This document shows positions 38,501 through 45,759 of a stretch of DNA of 46,499 bases, in pieces (positions within the stretch are counted from its first letter, which is position 1; each line of letters begins with the position of its first letter). The position numbers and the translations under genes are program-made. The notes below the pieces were generated by a model, which did not search any database, had not been told where the DNA came from, and saw only the letters and a list, made by a program, of their open reading frames with translations. The DNA comes from Helicobacter bilis. GTDB taxonomy: Bacteria; Campylobacterota; Campylobacteria; Campylobacterales; Helicobacteraceae. The stretch is taken from the NCBI RefSeq assembly GCF_900198365.1, contig NZ_FZMS01000016.1, positions 1 to 46,499 of the forward strand, in the 5' to 3' direction.

Positions 38501-39343
38501 TACTTCTTTTGCTTCCCCTTCTATCTGTGCTGGGATACCTAAACTAGCAGCTTTTAGAGCTGATGAATCCACAATAGAATCAAGATCAAAGTTTGCTAAA
38601 TCAAGCGGATTATCACTGCTTGGTTTAAGATCGCTTAAATCGCTATCAAATATTGAGCCAACTCTGTGTTCTGGCTCTTCTTCACCCTCTTTAATAGAAT
38701 CTTCTTTGTTGGCAGTATTGTTTTCTTCTTCCGTGCTTTCACTATCCGTAGAATCTGCAACTTCTTCACTCGTTACTTCACCAGCGGCTTGAAGATCTGA
38801 AAAATCAAGTGAATCTGGATTAAAATCAAGCATAGAATCTGTATCTTCACCCGCAATCTCTTCAGCTTCTGCTTGAAGTTTTGCGGTGTCTATATTTATG
38901 CCATCTGGCGGGGTAATTTCTGCTGATTTTAAGTCCATATCAATTTCATTAACAGACTTTACATTATCATATTCTTCTAGCCCTTCATTTGATATTTCAT
39001 CATCTGCTTCTTTTATCTCGCCCTCTTTTGGTATGCAGTCATTGAGTATTTCTAAAATATCTGTGGGGAGAAAGGGTTTTTGTATCGCAATATTAAATTC
39101 ATGTTTTTTAATCTGTGTTTTACGCGCAAAAAGTAAGCAAACTTTCACTTGGTCTTGCAGGGCGGTTAGTCGCTCAAGATTTTTGCCTACATTCTCATCA
39201 TCTACAATGATACATATATAATCTTTTGGTCTAAAGTCATTAGCAATGCGTGCTACATTTTCAACCTCAAGGTTTAGCTTTTTACTTGCCATGCCAACAA
39301 GCTTTTTAATAACTGGATTCTGATTGATGAGTAAGACTTTCAT
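35552..39343 (-). CDS. Large acidic repeat protein, HP0322-like 'poly-E-rich' protein
   Basis: This resembles the H. pylori poly-E-rich protein HP0322, which has the same neighbour, NucT. Residues 1-105 look like a CheY-type receiver (M-K-V-L-L-I-N-Q-N-P, then I-V-D-D-E-N). A long disordered stretch follows, rich in Asp, Glu, Ser, Leu and Asn. A small conserved C-terminal domain contains E-I-L-D-G-S-E-I-N-F-S. At 1263 residues it is far longer than the H. pylori protein. The excess comes from internal duplication (units at about 36480-37260 and 37290-37970) and from AGAATCT words. In-frame S-E-T-S repeats also occur. Its function is unknown; a scaffold or polar protein is possible. Its start region is divergent from nucT. 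Confidence 0.75.
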   Translation of the reverse strand: MKVLLINQNPVIKKLVGMASKKLNLEVENVARIANDFRPKDYICIIVDDENVGKNLERLTALQDQVKVCLLFARKTQIKKHEFNIAIQKPFLPTDILEILNDCIPKEGEIKEADDEISNEGLEEYDNVKSVNEIDMDLKSAEITPPDGINIDTAKLQAEAEEIAGEDTDSMLDFNPDSLDFSDLQAAGEVTSEEVADSTDSESTEEENNTANKEDSIKEGEEEPEHRVGSIFDSDLSDLKPSSDNPLDLANFDLDSIVDSSALKAASLGIPAQIEGEAKEVADNLGDDEDDLFLSDDERDLLQPSPKKFMQAKKEEEELKAKEQENNAGDTADTQSLENESLDDILNDESLKNVSDDSSTNDIEADANTESANSDLDNIDLESLALQSDITQEKDESIESGANITEKNTDNLTAIDKKELDDMGLMDMDLDTQAPQSTPKPSVENDIDSIDLSGLDETLSKQATQDTTTTNTLDDAFDELSAALNSAFDNMILDGESSDEAKDSVESDSNLEDLKNIDSTTNLSDLDVADSTTQTKDLDSKETDNIQLDDLDLQIDETTNTDNSTESSLDSNPKEIDNLAQDESLETKEADDLLLDSLDLDSTGITHDMESKSLDTENKEDELNSLLQLDLQSQEDREVETNDIQQLDSDLLDALETDDSISSESSVSDELPNDLIDDLNIDTDLTPAKTEESIDDILNMQEDQSKNTNANTLDDAFDNLTEALDNAFDSAINAEESKDSKEADNMSLDDLDLQINETANETENTDDNIESSLNSNLLDIDLDNKAKDDESLESLLDSDSETANTDNLAQNESLESLIDDSSELLESKAQDSENMDSNDCHVEQSETSKNLESKEADELLLDSLGLDSMDITHDMESKTLDTENKEDDINSLLQLDDDLNLQSQESKELETNDTQQLDNDLLDGLDSNDSPVSTPDLESNTLDDLNLDKDLSIEIDDTKAPDSNQIDMDLEAMLNIDEELQNPDSKPQVLQEDTLAEVNEALEALNDKVALNDNTDLSQADDIKDELLDPENKDSMDLDNADDLLTDFLSDSDSSELDLQKDLIDGETHTQDGIDTDSNVLDDMLAELDSESSTDTLESSDIASNDNSTGSLETNPDTLYVALPSNEETLENLTETELAEALGEITDLDIVRIDPNDINPNQLNQNKLDETRDTPAINTESSITDTQEIESNLNETQLDDTMPLNNEAPLDTLSTTDTINKDNVKELDANSLIDFFKNTPKEKLHEILDGSEINFSIHFGKDK
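36480..37970 (-). repeat. Internal duplicated unit of roughly 700-800 bp in the acidic protein gene
   Basis: Two segments of the gene carry the same order of motifs: T-L-D-D-A-F-D, L-D-D-L-D-L-Q-I, L-L-L-D-S-L, I-T-H-D-M-E-S-K and T-Q-Q-L-D-type blocks. For example, the I-T-H-D-M-E-S-K coding stretch occurs near 37507-37530 and again near 36711-36735. The spacing between blocks differs, so insertions and deletions followed the duplication. Limits are approximate. Confidence 0.6.
36800..36826 (-). repeat. Dispersed C-H-x-E-x-S-E-x-S repeat, copy 2
   Basis: On the minus strand this unit encodes C-H-V-E-Q-S-E-T-S inside the acidic protein. It matches copies at 5767-5793 and 45205-45231. Confidence 0.7.
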
Positions 39344-39397
39344 ATACGCTCTCTTGAAAATTAATGATGATTATGACAAAAACTGATAAATTTAGCA

Positions 39398-39404
39398 TTA
39401 TAAT
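39398..39404. promoter_or_regulatory. Symmetrical -10-like core between the acidic protein gene and nucT
   Basis: ATTATAAT contains TATAAT on the + strand (39399-39404), and its complement also reads TATAAT on the minus strand. It lies 36 bases before nucT and 55 bases before the divergent acidic protein gene. It may serve one or both. Confidence 0.4.
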
Positions 39405-39440
39405 ACAAAATTGTTTTATTTTTATATAGTAAGGATTTAA

Positions 39441-40034
39441 ATGCAAGAAAATACACACTTTTTACCGACAAGAAACATGGGATTCAATAAAATGAAGAAA
39501 AAAGTTGTAATAGTATGCTTAAGTATAATGTGTGCTTTTATGCCATTATCAGCGATGGAGAAAATCTATCTCATGCCCTACGAACAACAAGAGGCATTGG
39601 GTGAATTACTTAGAGTGATTAAACAAGCAAATAAAAGCATTGATATTGCCATTTATAGCTTTACAAATAGGGAGATAGCAAAAGCCCTGCGTGATGCAAG
39701 TAGCAAGGGTGTAAAAATAAATATTATCTATGATATGGGGCAAAAAAGTGTCAATAATAGCACCATTGGTTACCTTGAGAAATTTGCAAATATCCATACT
39801 TGTTTGCTAGAGGGAAATCCCGCAAAAAATGGCAAATATAAAGGCATTATGCATCATAAAATGATTATTATCGATGGGGCTTTAGTGGGATTTGGTAGTG
39901 CAAACTGGAGTAAAAATGCGTTTGAGAATAACTATGAATCATTATATTTTACGGATTCTAAAGAGATTATCCAAAAATCACAGGGTTATTACAATAAAAT
40001 GCTTAAAGCATGCACACCATTCATGAGTTATTAA
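39441..40034 (+). CDS. nucT: NucT-like PLD-family nuclease
   Basis: In H. pylori, NucT (HP0323) is a surface-associated nuclease that degrades single-stranded nucleic acid and helps nucleotide recovery. The protein has one HKD motif, H-H-K-M-I-I-I-D-G, followed by G-S-A-N-W-S. That is the single-domain PLD nuclease pattern, and such enzymes act as dimers. A signal peptide starts at residue 18 (M-K-K-K-V-V-I-V...). The upstream ATG at 39441 has the better ribosome site, AAGGATTTAA, so the start is ambiguous between 39441 and 39492. Length is 197 or 180 residues. The HP0322-like neighbour supports the assignment. Confidence 0.9.
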   Translation: MQENTHFLPTRNMGFNKMKKKVVIVCLSIMCAFMPLSAMEKIYLMPYEQQEALGELLRVIKQANKSIDIAIYSFTNREIAKALRDASSKGVKINIIYDMGQKSVNNSTIGYLEKFANIHTCLLEGNPAKNGKYKGIMHHKMIIIDGALVGFGSANWSKNAFENNYESLYFTDSKEIIQKSQGYYNKMLKACTPFMSY

Positions 40035-40135
40035 TATTTTGTTTCTTAGTGTTGCTTGGGGGAGATTTTATTGTGTAGAATCTAACTTATAGAATCTATG
40101 TTTGTTTGTAAGCATTTATTTATAGCTTCTAAATT

Positions 40136-40573
40136 TCATATTAAAAAGTTATAGTCTCTTGTGTTGGTGTTATCAGTAGGGAGTATCTCTAAGAGTATGC
40201 AAGAAAAGCCCATGTTTTGTAGTTGTAGATATAGGGATTCACTGCCCCATTCTATGAAATGTAAGCCCTTGTTTGCTAAAGATTCATAAAGTCTCATCAT
40301 AGCGTATTCATCATTCTTTAAATACAAATCATAATGAAATATCTCATTATTATACTCATGCAAAAAGGCAAAGGTAGGGGAGCTACTTAAAATGCCTTTG
40401 TGTTTGCAATACTCATGCACAAGATGACTTTTCCCCATGCCAACTTCCCCTTTTAAAAGGATAATATTTATGGGCTTTTTGGTGTAGTTGTTTTCCTTTT
40501 GCAATAGCTTGATAAAACCTATAATTTCATTCAGCTGTTCTTTTGTGTTTGTGCTGTGAAAAATGCTTTGCAT
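40136..40573 (-). CDS. tsaE: tRNA threonylcarbamoyladenosine biosynthesis ATPase TsaE
   Basis: TsaE is the ATPase that works with TsaB and TsaD to form t6A at position 37 of tRNAs reading ANN codons. The 145 residues contain the P-loop L-K-G-E-V-G-M-G-K-S-H (about residues 39-49), S-P-T-F near residues 68-71, H-Y-D-L-Y at about 83-87, and F-I-E-W-G, all family motifs. AGGAACATC precedes the start. It is on the minus strand downstream of dnaX and the small membrane protein, close to the H. pylori neighbourhood. Confidence 0.92.
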   Translation of the reverse strand: MQSIFHSTNTKEQLNEIIGFIKLLQKENNYTKKPINIILLKGEVGMGKSHLVHEYCKHKGILSSSPTFAFLHEYNNEIFHYDLYLKNDEYAMMRLYESLANKGLHFIEWGSESLYLQLQNMGFSCILLEILPTDNTNTRDYNFLI

Positions 40574-40776
40574 GATGTTCCTATTGAAAGATTTTTTTAA
40601 TTTAAAGCGATGATATTATCGGCAATACAAACCAAAACCTTATTGTGAATATACCTTTATTGTAATCACTACTCAAAGTGGCTATTTGATGACAAAAATA
40701 CCACAACTACTCATAACAAATAGGGGATAAAAAGTATTTGCATTAAAGATTCCATTCATATCCTCCAAATTTGTGA

Positions 40777-41136
40777 TTATTGTATCTTTCCATTTACTAA
40801 GCAACCTATCAAGGCAACAAGCAATAAGAAGCAGAGAATCTCAACTATATTTTTTCTATATTTTTTGATAAAAAGAATAGTTTTGACATATAGCATAGGG
40901 GCAATATATTTCATTATTAATATGACAATAATGCAACTACAAAGCAGTATCGCAATATTCGTAAAAGTTATAGGTGGAGATAAAATAAAAATTAAGATTC
41001 CCATTATCGTATAAACAATCTTTTTTAAGACTCCCATATCTTTATCATCTGGGACAAATAATCCTATCCACCAAAATATTACAAAGCCTAGAAATAGCAA
41101 AATAAGAATAAAAAATATCGACATTAAAAATTCCAT
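40777..41136 (-). CDS. Small integral membrane protein, function unknown
   Basis: The 119-residue protein has about four hydrophobic helices: residues 3-26, 38-53, 55-76 and 95-113. There is a short charged turn (P-D-D-K-D) after the first and a basic loop (K-K-Y-R-K) before the last. No known motif is seen. ATG 41136 is chosen because GGAGG lies seven bases upstream; the frame extends further to 41196 without a ribosome site. The gene starts 63 bases after dnaX and may be in its operon. About 200 gene-free bases separate it from tsaE. Confidence 0.6.
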   Translation of the reverse strand: MEFLMSIFFILILLFLGFVIFWWIGLFVPDDKDMGVLKKIVYTIMGILIFILSPPITFTNIAILLCSCIIVILIMKYIAPMLYVKTILFIKKYRKNIVEILCFLLLVALIGCLVNGKIQ

Positions 41137-41199
41137 AATTCTACCTCCATATTGCTTGGTTGGTATAATGCGTTTAAAACTGCATTGCCCTTGCATTAC

Positions 41200-44106
41200 T
41201 TATTGCAGTGTCGTTGATACAGGCAATGATATGACTTTCATGTCTTTTATGCCGAGTTCATTTTGCATACTTTTTAACATATCGCTATTTTGTGCGATAA
41301 ACTGCATGGCTGGATCTGCACTCATTGTTTGATTGTTATTTGTTTCTGTGTTTAGATTCTGTGGTTCTGCTTGTTGTGTATGGGTGGGGTTCTTGTCTGT
41401 TGTTTCGTTTAGATTCTGTTTAGTTTGTAGTTTGTTATGTGTTATTTGAGTGGCTCTTGTGGTTGTATTTTGCATAAGTTTTTCTAAATCCTGTGGGTTT
41501 TGCTTTACAACCTGCATTTTTATAGAATCTCCATAGACTTCTTTCATCACCTGCATAATACCGCTGTATGCTTGTCTCAATGTGCCTGTCTCTTCCTCTG
41601 TGGTGTAAAATATAAGGTGCAATACATTGCCTGTGAGTTTGTCAAATGCGATTTTGTTTTCAAAAAGATTACCTATATTGTAATCCCTTTCATATAGCTT
41701 TGCTATAAGTGTTGTAAAAAGATTGTCGTTTTTTGTAAGGCTAAAGGGTTGTTTATGTGCTTCTTGCTGTGTGTTTATAGAATCTATTTGGCTTTGCTGT
41801 GTGGGGTTAGATTCTATTGAGTTATTAGATTCTGTTTGGTTATTAAAATGTTGCGAGTTATTAGAATCTAGTTTAGATTCTGTTTGAATGTTAGAATCTT
41901 GTGTGGTATTAAGATGTGTTATAGAATCGTTATTGCTAGATTCTATTGTGAAATTAGAATTTATGCTTATTTGTGTTTGTGGCATAAAATCTTTATTTAT
42001 AGAATCTTGTGTTATAGAATCTTTTATTAACTCTTCTTGCGCGTTGTTTTCTTGTGTTGTATGTATGGTTTCATTTTGTGGGGTTTTTATATTAGTTTCC
42101 ATTGTGCTGGGGTCTATTTGCTGATTAATATAGGCTTTGCTAGTTTCTGTTAAGCTATTAGAATCTATTGATAGATTAGAATTATTTAAAGTATTAGAAT
42201 GCACTAGATTATGAGTATTTAAAAAGAGATTAGAATCTTTATTGCTAGATTCTTGCGTATTGGTTTTAGATTCTATAAAAGCATTAGAATCTTGTGTTAG
42301 ATTCTGTGTGTTTTGTTGAATTTGTGTAGTTTGTAGATTCTGTGTTGTTTGGTTGGATACTTCGGTTTGGGTTGTATTTGTAGTTATAGAATCTGTTATG
42401 GAATCTTTAGGTGCTGTTGCATTTATAGGTTGTGTAGAATCCAAAGAAGTAGAATTTGGGGAATTAGAATTTACATGACTTATAGAATCTTTGGAGTTTG
42501 TAGGAATTGTCGCATTTATAGAATCTATGGAATTTTTAACAGAATCATTATACTGCATAGGATTTATGGAATCTTGTGCGGTATTAATATGTGTTATAGA
42601 ATCTTTATTGCTAGATTCTGTTGTGAGATTAGAATTTACACTTGTTTGTATTTGTGGTAAGGAATCTTTATTTATAGAATCTTTAGTGTTTGTAGGATTT
42701 ATAGAATCTTTAATGGGATTTATAGAATCCACCTGCATAGCATTCCTAGATTCCATACTATTTTGTGTGGCTATATACTCATTTGATAATTGCGTGATTT
42801 GTGCGTTTTGGGCTGGGGTTTGTATGCTTTCTAGCTGTTTTAGTGCGTTTGCTACCTCTCGTATCTTCTGGGCTTCAAGCATTTTTAGAATAGTTAATAA
42901 CAGACAAAAATCACTATCGCAATCAAGCTGTAACATAGCCTTAGAATCATTAATAATATTTGCATAACGCATACCTAAAACGGGTGGGATTTGTGGTATC
43001 TCTTCTAGCATTTTATTCTTAATATAAAGGCTTAACTCATCTAATATCATCTCAATTTCATAGCCTTCCAGCGATTTAGCAAATTTTATACATTCCTGCA
43101 TATCCTTTCTTAAAAGGGCTTGAAAAAGCGTGTCAAAGGCACTTGGATCTAGTGCACCTAGCATATCTGCTAACTTTTGCGTATTAAGGCTATTTTGACA
43201 AAAGACAATGGCTTGGTCTAGCAAGGTTAGGGTATCTCTAAGGCTTCCATGTCCATTTCGTATCAGCATATCTAGGCTTGCTTCATCACTACTTACATTT
43301 TCTTTTTGCAGGATATGTGCTAGGTGGTTTTTTAATGCTGTTGTTGGAATCTTTTTAAAGCGGAAGTGTTGTGTGCGACTTAGTATTGTAGCTGGGACTT
43401 TTAGCGGGTCTGTGGTCGCTAGGATAAATTTCACATAGTTTGGTGGCTCTTCTAGCGTTTTTAAAAGTGAGTTAAACGCCTCTTTTGTTAGCATATGGAC
43501 TTCATCTATGATAAAGATTTTAAAGCGTCCCATTGTAGGCTTGTATTTGGTCTGCTCGAGTAAGTCTCTCATATCATCAATCTTTCTATTACTTGCACCA
43601 TCAAGCTCTGTAATGTCTAAATGTGCGCCTTTTAATGCAGCGATACAATTCGCACAAGCCCCACATGGACTAGAAGTAATGCCCCTTTCACACTGCAGGG
43701 ATCTAGCTAAGATTCTAGCCGATGAGGTCTTACCGCTACCACGCAAACCGCTGAATAAATACGCATTTGCAATCTTTTTGCTATCAAGGGCTAAACATAG
43801 CGTCCTTGCGACACTCTCTTGCCCTACAAGCTCTGCAAATGTCTTTGGTCTATATTTTAATGCAAGGGCTATTGCCTCTGTGCTTTCAATCGGTGTTTCT
43901 TTGGTTTTTGGTGTGTTGTTAGTTTCTTGTTTTATTGGGGTTTGTGCAGGTTGCTTTATTGTAGGCTTTGTTTCACTTGAAGTCATTGAGAAAATATCAA
44001 GCGGCTTTGTAAATACAAGTTTATGGTCAATGGGATTTGGTGAGACTCTGTTTATATCCCATGGTGGCATATTTTCATCAGTTGTATGTGTAGTTGTATT
44101 ATCCAT
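41200..44106 (-). CDS. dnaX: DNA polymerase III subunits gamma and tau, with a greatly expanded linker
   Basis: DnaX is the clamp-loader ATPase that organises the replicative polymerase. The Walker A loop G-L-R-G-S-G-K-T is at residues 120-127. Zinc ligands are Cys139, 148, 151 and 154, Walker B is D-E-V-H, and L-S-R-T is the arginine-finger motif. A 75-residue extension precedes the usual A-L-K-Y-R-P-K-T-F start. After the ATPase and oligomerisation domains comes a low-complexity stretch of about 330 residues (near 430-760), made of D-S-I-N, S-N and T-Q units. A helical C-terminal domain ends the protein. At 968 residues it is far longer than H. pylori DnaX (about 580). No programmed frameshift slippery site was recognised. 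AGGGGATTTTA precedes the start. Confidence 0.95.
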   Translation of the reverse strand: MDNTTTHTTDENMPPWDINRVSPNPIDHKLVFTKPLDIFSMTSSETKPTIKQPAQTPIKQETNNTPKTKETPIESTEAIALALKYRPKTFAELVGQESVARTLCLALDSKKIANAYLFSGLRGSGKTSSARILARSLQCERGITSSPCGACANCIAALKGAHLDITELDGASNRKIDDMRDLLEQTKYKPTMGRFKIFIIDEVHMLTKEAFNSLLKTLEEPPNYVKFILATTDPLKVPATILSRTQHFRFKKIPTTALKNHLAHILQKENVSSDEASLDMLIRNGHGSLRDTLTLLDQAIVFCQNSLNTQKLADMLGALDPSAFDTLFQALLRKDMQECIKFAKSLEGYEIEMILDELSLYIKNKMLEEIPQIPPVLGMRYANIINDSKAMLQLDCDSDFCLLLTILKMLEAQKIREVANALKQLESIQTPAQNAQITQLSNEYIATQNSMESRNAMQVDSINPIKDSINPTNTKDSINKDSLPQIQTSVNSNLTTESSNKDSITHINTAQDSINPMQYNDSVKNSIDSINATIPTNSKDSISHVNSNSPNSTSLDSTQPINATAPKDSITDSITTNTTQTEVSNQTTQNLQTTQIQQNTQNLTQDSNAFIESKTNTQESSNKDSNLFLNTHNLVHSNTLNNSNLSIDSNSLTETSKAYINQQIDPSTMETNIKTPQNETIHTTQENNAQEELIKDSITQDSINKDFMPQTQISINSNFTIESSNNDSITHLNTTQDSNIQTESKLDSNNSQHFNNQTESNNSIESNPTQQSQIDSINTQQEAHKQPFSLTKNDNLFTTLIAKLYERDYNIGNLFENKIAFDKLTGNVLHLIFYTTEEETGTLRQAYSGIMQVMKEVYGDSIKMQVVKQNPQDLEKLMQNTTTRATQITHNKLQTKQNLNETTDKNPTHTQQAEPQNLNTETNNNQTMSADPAMQFIAQNSDMLKSMQNELGIKDMKVISLPVSTTLQ
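41761..42720. repeat. Dense cluster of AGAATCT/AGATTCT words in the dnaX linker
   Basis: By hand count about 23 copies of the heptamer, on either strand, lie in this 960-base part of dnaX. Chance expectation at this base composition is well under one. The words mostly encode Asp-Ser and Glu-Ser in the linker. Confidence 0.75.
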
Positions 44107-44211
44107 TAAAATCCCCTATTTATTCTACAAGTTAAAGAGTGAAATTATAACAAAATAGCTTAATATTGCGATAAAGCCTTACACTTTATTACAAAAGTTA
44201 AGGATTTTGGG

Positions 44212-44217
44212 TATAAT
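44212..44217 (+). promoter_or_regulatory. Likely -10 element for dapF
   Basis: A perfect TATAAT lies 54 bases before the preferred dapF start at 44266, in the gap shared with the divergent dnaX gene. Confidence 0.45.
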
Positions 44218-44265
44218 AGGCGGGTTTCTTGTGGTTTGTGGCTTATGTGGCTTAAAGGATTAGAT

Positions 44266-45048
44266 ATGATTATAAGCAAATATTGTGCGAGTGGCAATGA
44301 CTTTTTGATATTTCATAGCTTTTTAGAGCAGAATCGTGCGAAAATGGCAGTAGAGCTTTGCAATAGATTCTATGGTATTGGGGCTGATGGCATGGTTGTA
44401 GTTTTGCCTTATGAGAGTAAAGATTCTAATATCGCATATAAATGGGAGTTTTACAATGCTGATGGCAGTTTTGCTGGTATGTGTGGAAATGCAAGTAGAG
44501 CTGTAAGCCTATATGCTTTTCATAATAAACTTGCTACGCAAAATCATAGTTTTCTAAGTGGAGCGGGGATCATAGATACAAGCATTAAAGAAATAATAGA
44601 TTCAAAACATGCGTATGTGCAAAGCAACCTTGGCGAATATGTCCTGCAAGGCAATATCGTTGAGAATAAAAAGGGGAGTGTCTATGAGTTTGAGCATATT
44701 ATCATGCGTATCCCGCATTTAGTGTATTTTGCTACTTCTATGAAAGAGTTTAATTTGCTTAGCAATGACTTAGAGTTTCTCTCACATTTAAGACATAAGT
44801 ATGATGCAAATGTAAATATTGCTATAAGGGAGAATGATAAAATCTATTATGTAACTTTTGAAAGAGGGGTAGAAAATATCACACAAGCCTGTGGCACAGG
44901 GGCATGTGCGGTATATGTCAGCCTAAGAGATTTTAGCAAAACCTATACGCTTATACCACCAAGCAAAGAGAAATTGCAAGTATCTTATAATAATGGTTTA
45001 ATCTATTTTTCTGGACTTGTAACAAAAGTGTGTGATTGTGTTTTGTAG
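44266..45048 (+). CDS. dapF: Diaminopimelate epimerase
   Basis: DapF interconverts LL- and meso-diaminopimelate for lysine and peptidoglycan synthesis. Both catalytic Cys motifs are present: M-C-G-N-A-S-R in the first half and A-C-G-T-G-A-C in the second. The N-terminus K-Y-C-A-S-G-N-D-F and G-I-G-A-D-G-M are also typical. ATG 44266 is preferred because AAAGGATTAGAT precedes it, giving 260 residues. The upstream in-frame ATG at 44236 lacks a ribosome site. It is divergent from dnaX and followed 21 bases later by an unrelated hypothetical gene. Confidence 0.95.
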   Translation: MIISKYCASGNDFLIFHSFLEQNRAKMAVELCNRFYGIGADGMVVVLPYESKDSNIAYKWEFYNADGSFAGMCGNASRAVSLYAFHNKLATQNHSFLSGAGIIDTSIKEIIDSKHAYVQSNLGEYVLQGNIVENKKGSVYEFEHIIMRIPHLVYFATSMKEFNLLSNDLEFLSHLRHKYDANVNIAIRENDKIYYVTFERGVENITQACGTGACAVYVSLRDFSKTYTLIPPSKEKLQVSYNNGLIYFSGLVTKVCDCVL

Positions 45049-45069
45049 TCTGCGTCAAAGGAATTATTA

Positions 45070-45759
45070 ATGAAAGAGAATGTAAATAGTAAAGATACTA
45101 GTGTTTTTGCTGATATTTATGAAGATAAGCGAGTGTTTAATGTAGATTCTAAAACAGCATGTTTTATTAAGCAAGGCGGTATGTCGAAAGTAGATTCTAA
45201 GCTTTGTCATATTGAGCGTAGCGAAATATCTAGTATAGAATCTATGTTACATTTAAATAAACATAAAGCTTTATCCACAAAGCTATGGAATCTAGACTTT
45301 AAAATAGATTCTAGGCAGGATTTTTTATCTCATGCTGCAAATAAAGTTATTTTAGAAAATACCAACAAAAAGCCCCTTTATTCTCACAAAAAGCAAGGTA
45401 AAATACCTAAGAAGCTACACTTAATCTATTTGTTTATAAATACTAAGTCTAAAGCAACACTAACTCTACACTATCTCTATAAATCCATATATAGAATCTT
45501 ATCTATATTTTTATTTAGCCTTATATGTAGCATATATGCGGCAAATGCCAATACACTCACAGATAGCAATGCCAAAACAGGACGAGATCAACAAAATAAA
45601 ACAACACAATCACAAAAAGTGCAAATAAAAGGCGATACTCTAGTCATACAAGATGCCTCATGCCAATCGGGCAATAAATCGCTACTCAAGTCATTACAAA
45701 CAAAAGATTCCAAAAATACAACGACACTACAAGAATGCGATGATATAAATCATAAATAG
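45070..45759 (+). CDS. Hypothetical patchwork protein containing a dispersed repeat
   Basis: I do not recognise it. The 229-residue protein has a plausible ribosome site, AAAGGAATTATTA. Its N-terminal half is charged and contains a dispersed repeat, C-H-I-E-R-S-E-I-S at residues about 46-54. One hydrophobic stretch (about 141-157, S-I-Y-R-I-L-S-I-F-L-F-S-L-I) is preceded by a very basic region and followed by A-N-A-N. That is like a signal peptide placed unusually far inside the protein. The last 70 residues are Ser/Thr/Gln/Lys-rich with two Cys. A shorter exported protein starting downstream may have been extended by repeat DNA. Confidence 0.5.
   Translation: MKENVNSKDTSVFADIYEDKRVFNVDSKTACFIKQGGMSKVDSKLCHIERSEISSIESMLHLNKHKALSTKLWNLDFKIDSRQDFLSHAANKVILENTNKKPLYSHKKQGKIPKKLHLIYLFINTKSKATLTLHYLYKSIYRILSIFLFSLICSIYAANANTLTDSNAKTGRDQQNKTTQSQKVQIKGDTLVIQDASCQSGNKSLLKSLQTKDSKNTTTLQECDDINHK
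45205..45231 (+). repeat. Dispersed C-H-x-E-x-S-E-x-S repeat, copy 3
   Basis: This unit encodes C-H-I-E-R-S-E-I-S in frame in the hypothetical gene at 45070. Copies 1 and 2 lie in the glutamine kinase and the acidic protein. Confidence 0.7.

Noticed and set aside
36363-38792. Long + strand frames (such as 36924-38039) opposite the acidic protein gene
   Set aside because: They are Ser-rich mirror images of Asp/Glu/Ser repeats in the minus-strand gene, with no ribosome sites or recognisable domains.
41888-42967. Several + strand frames of 75-160 codons opposite the dnaX linker
   Set aside because: They arise from the AGAATCT repeat cluster read on the wrong strand and have no conserved features. 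The minus-strand DnaX frame is clear.
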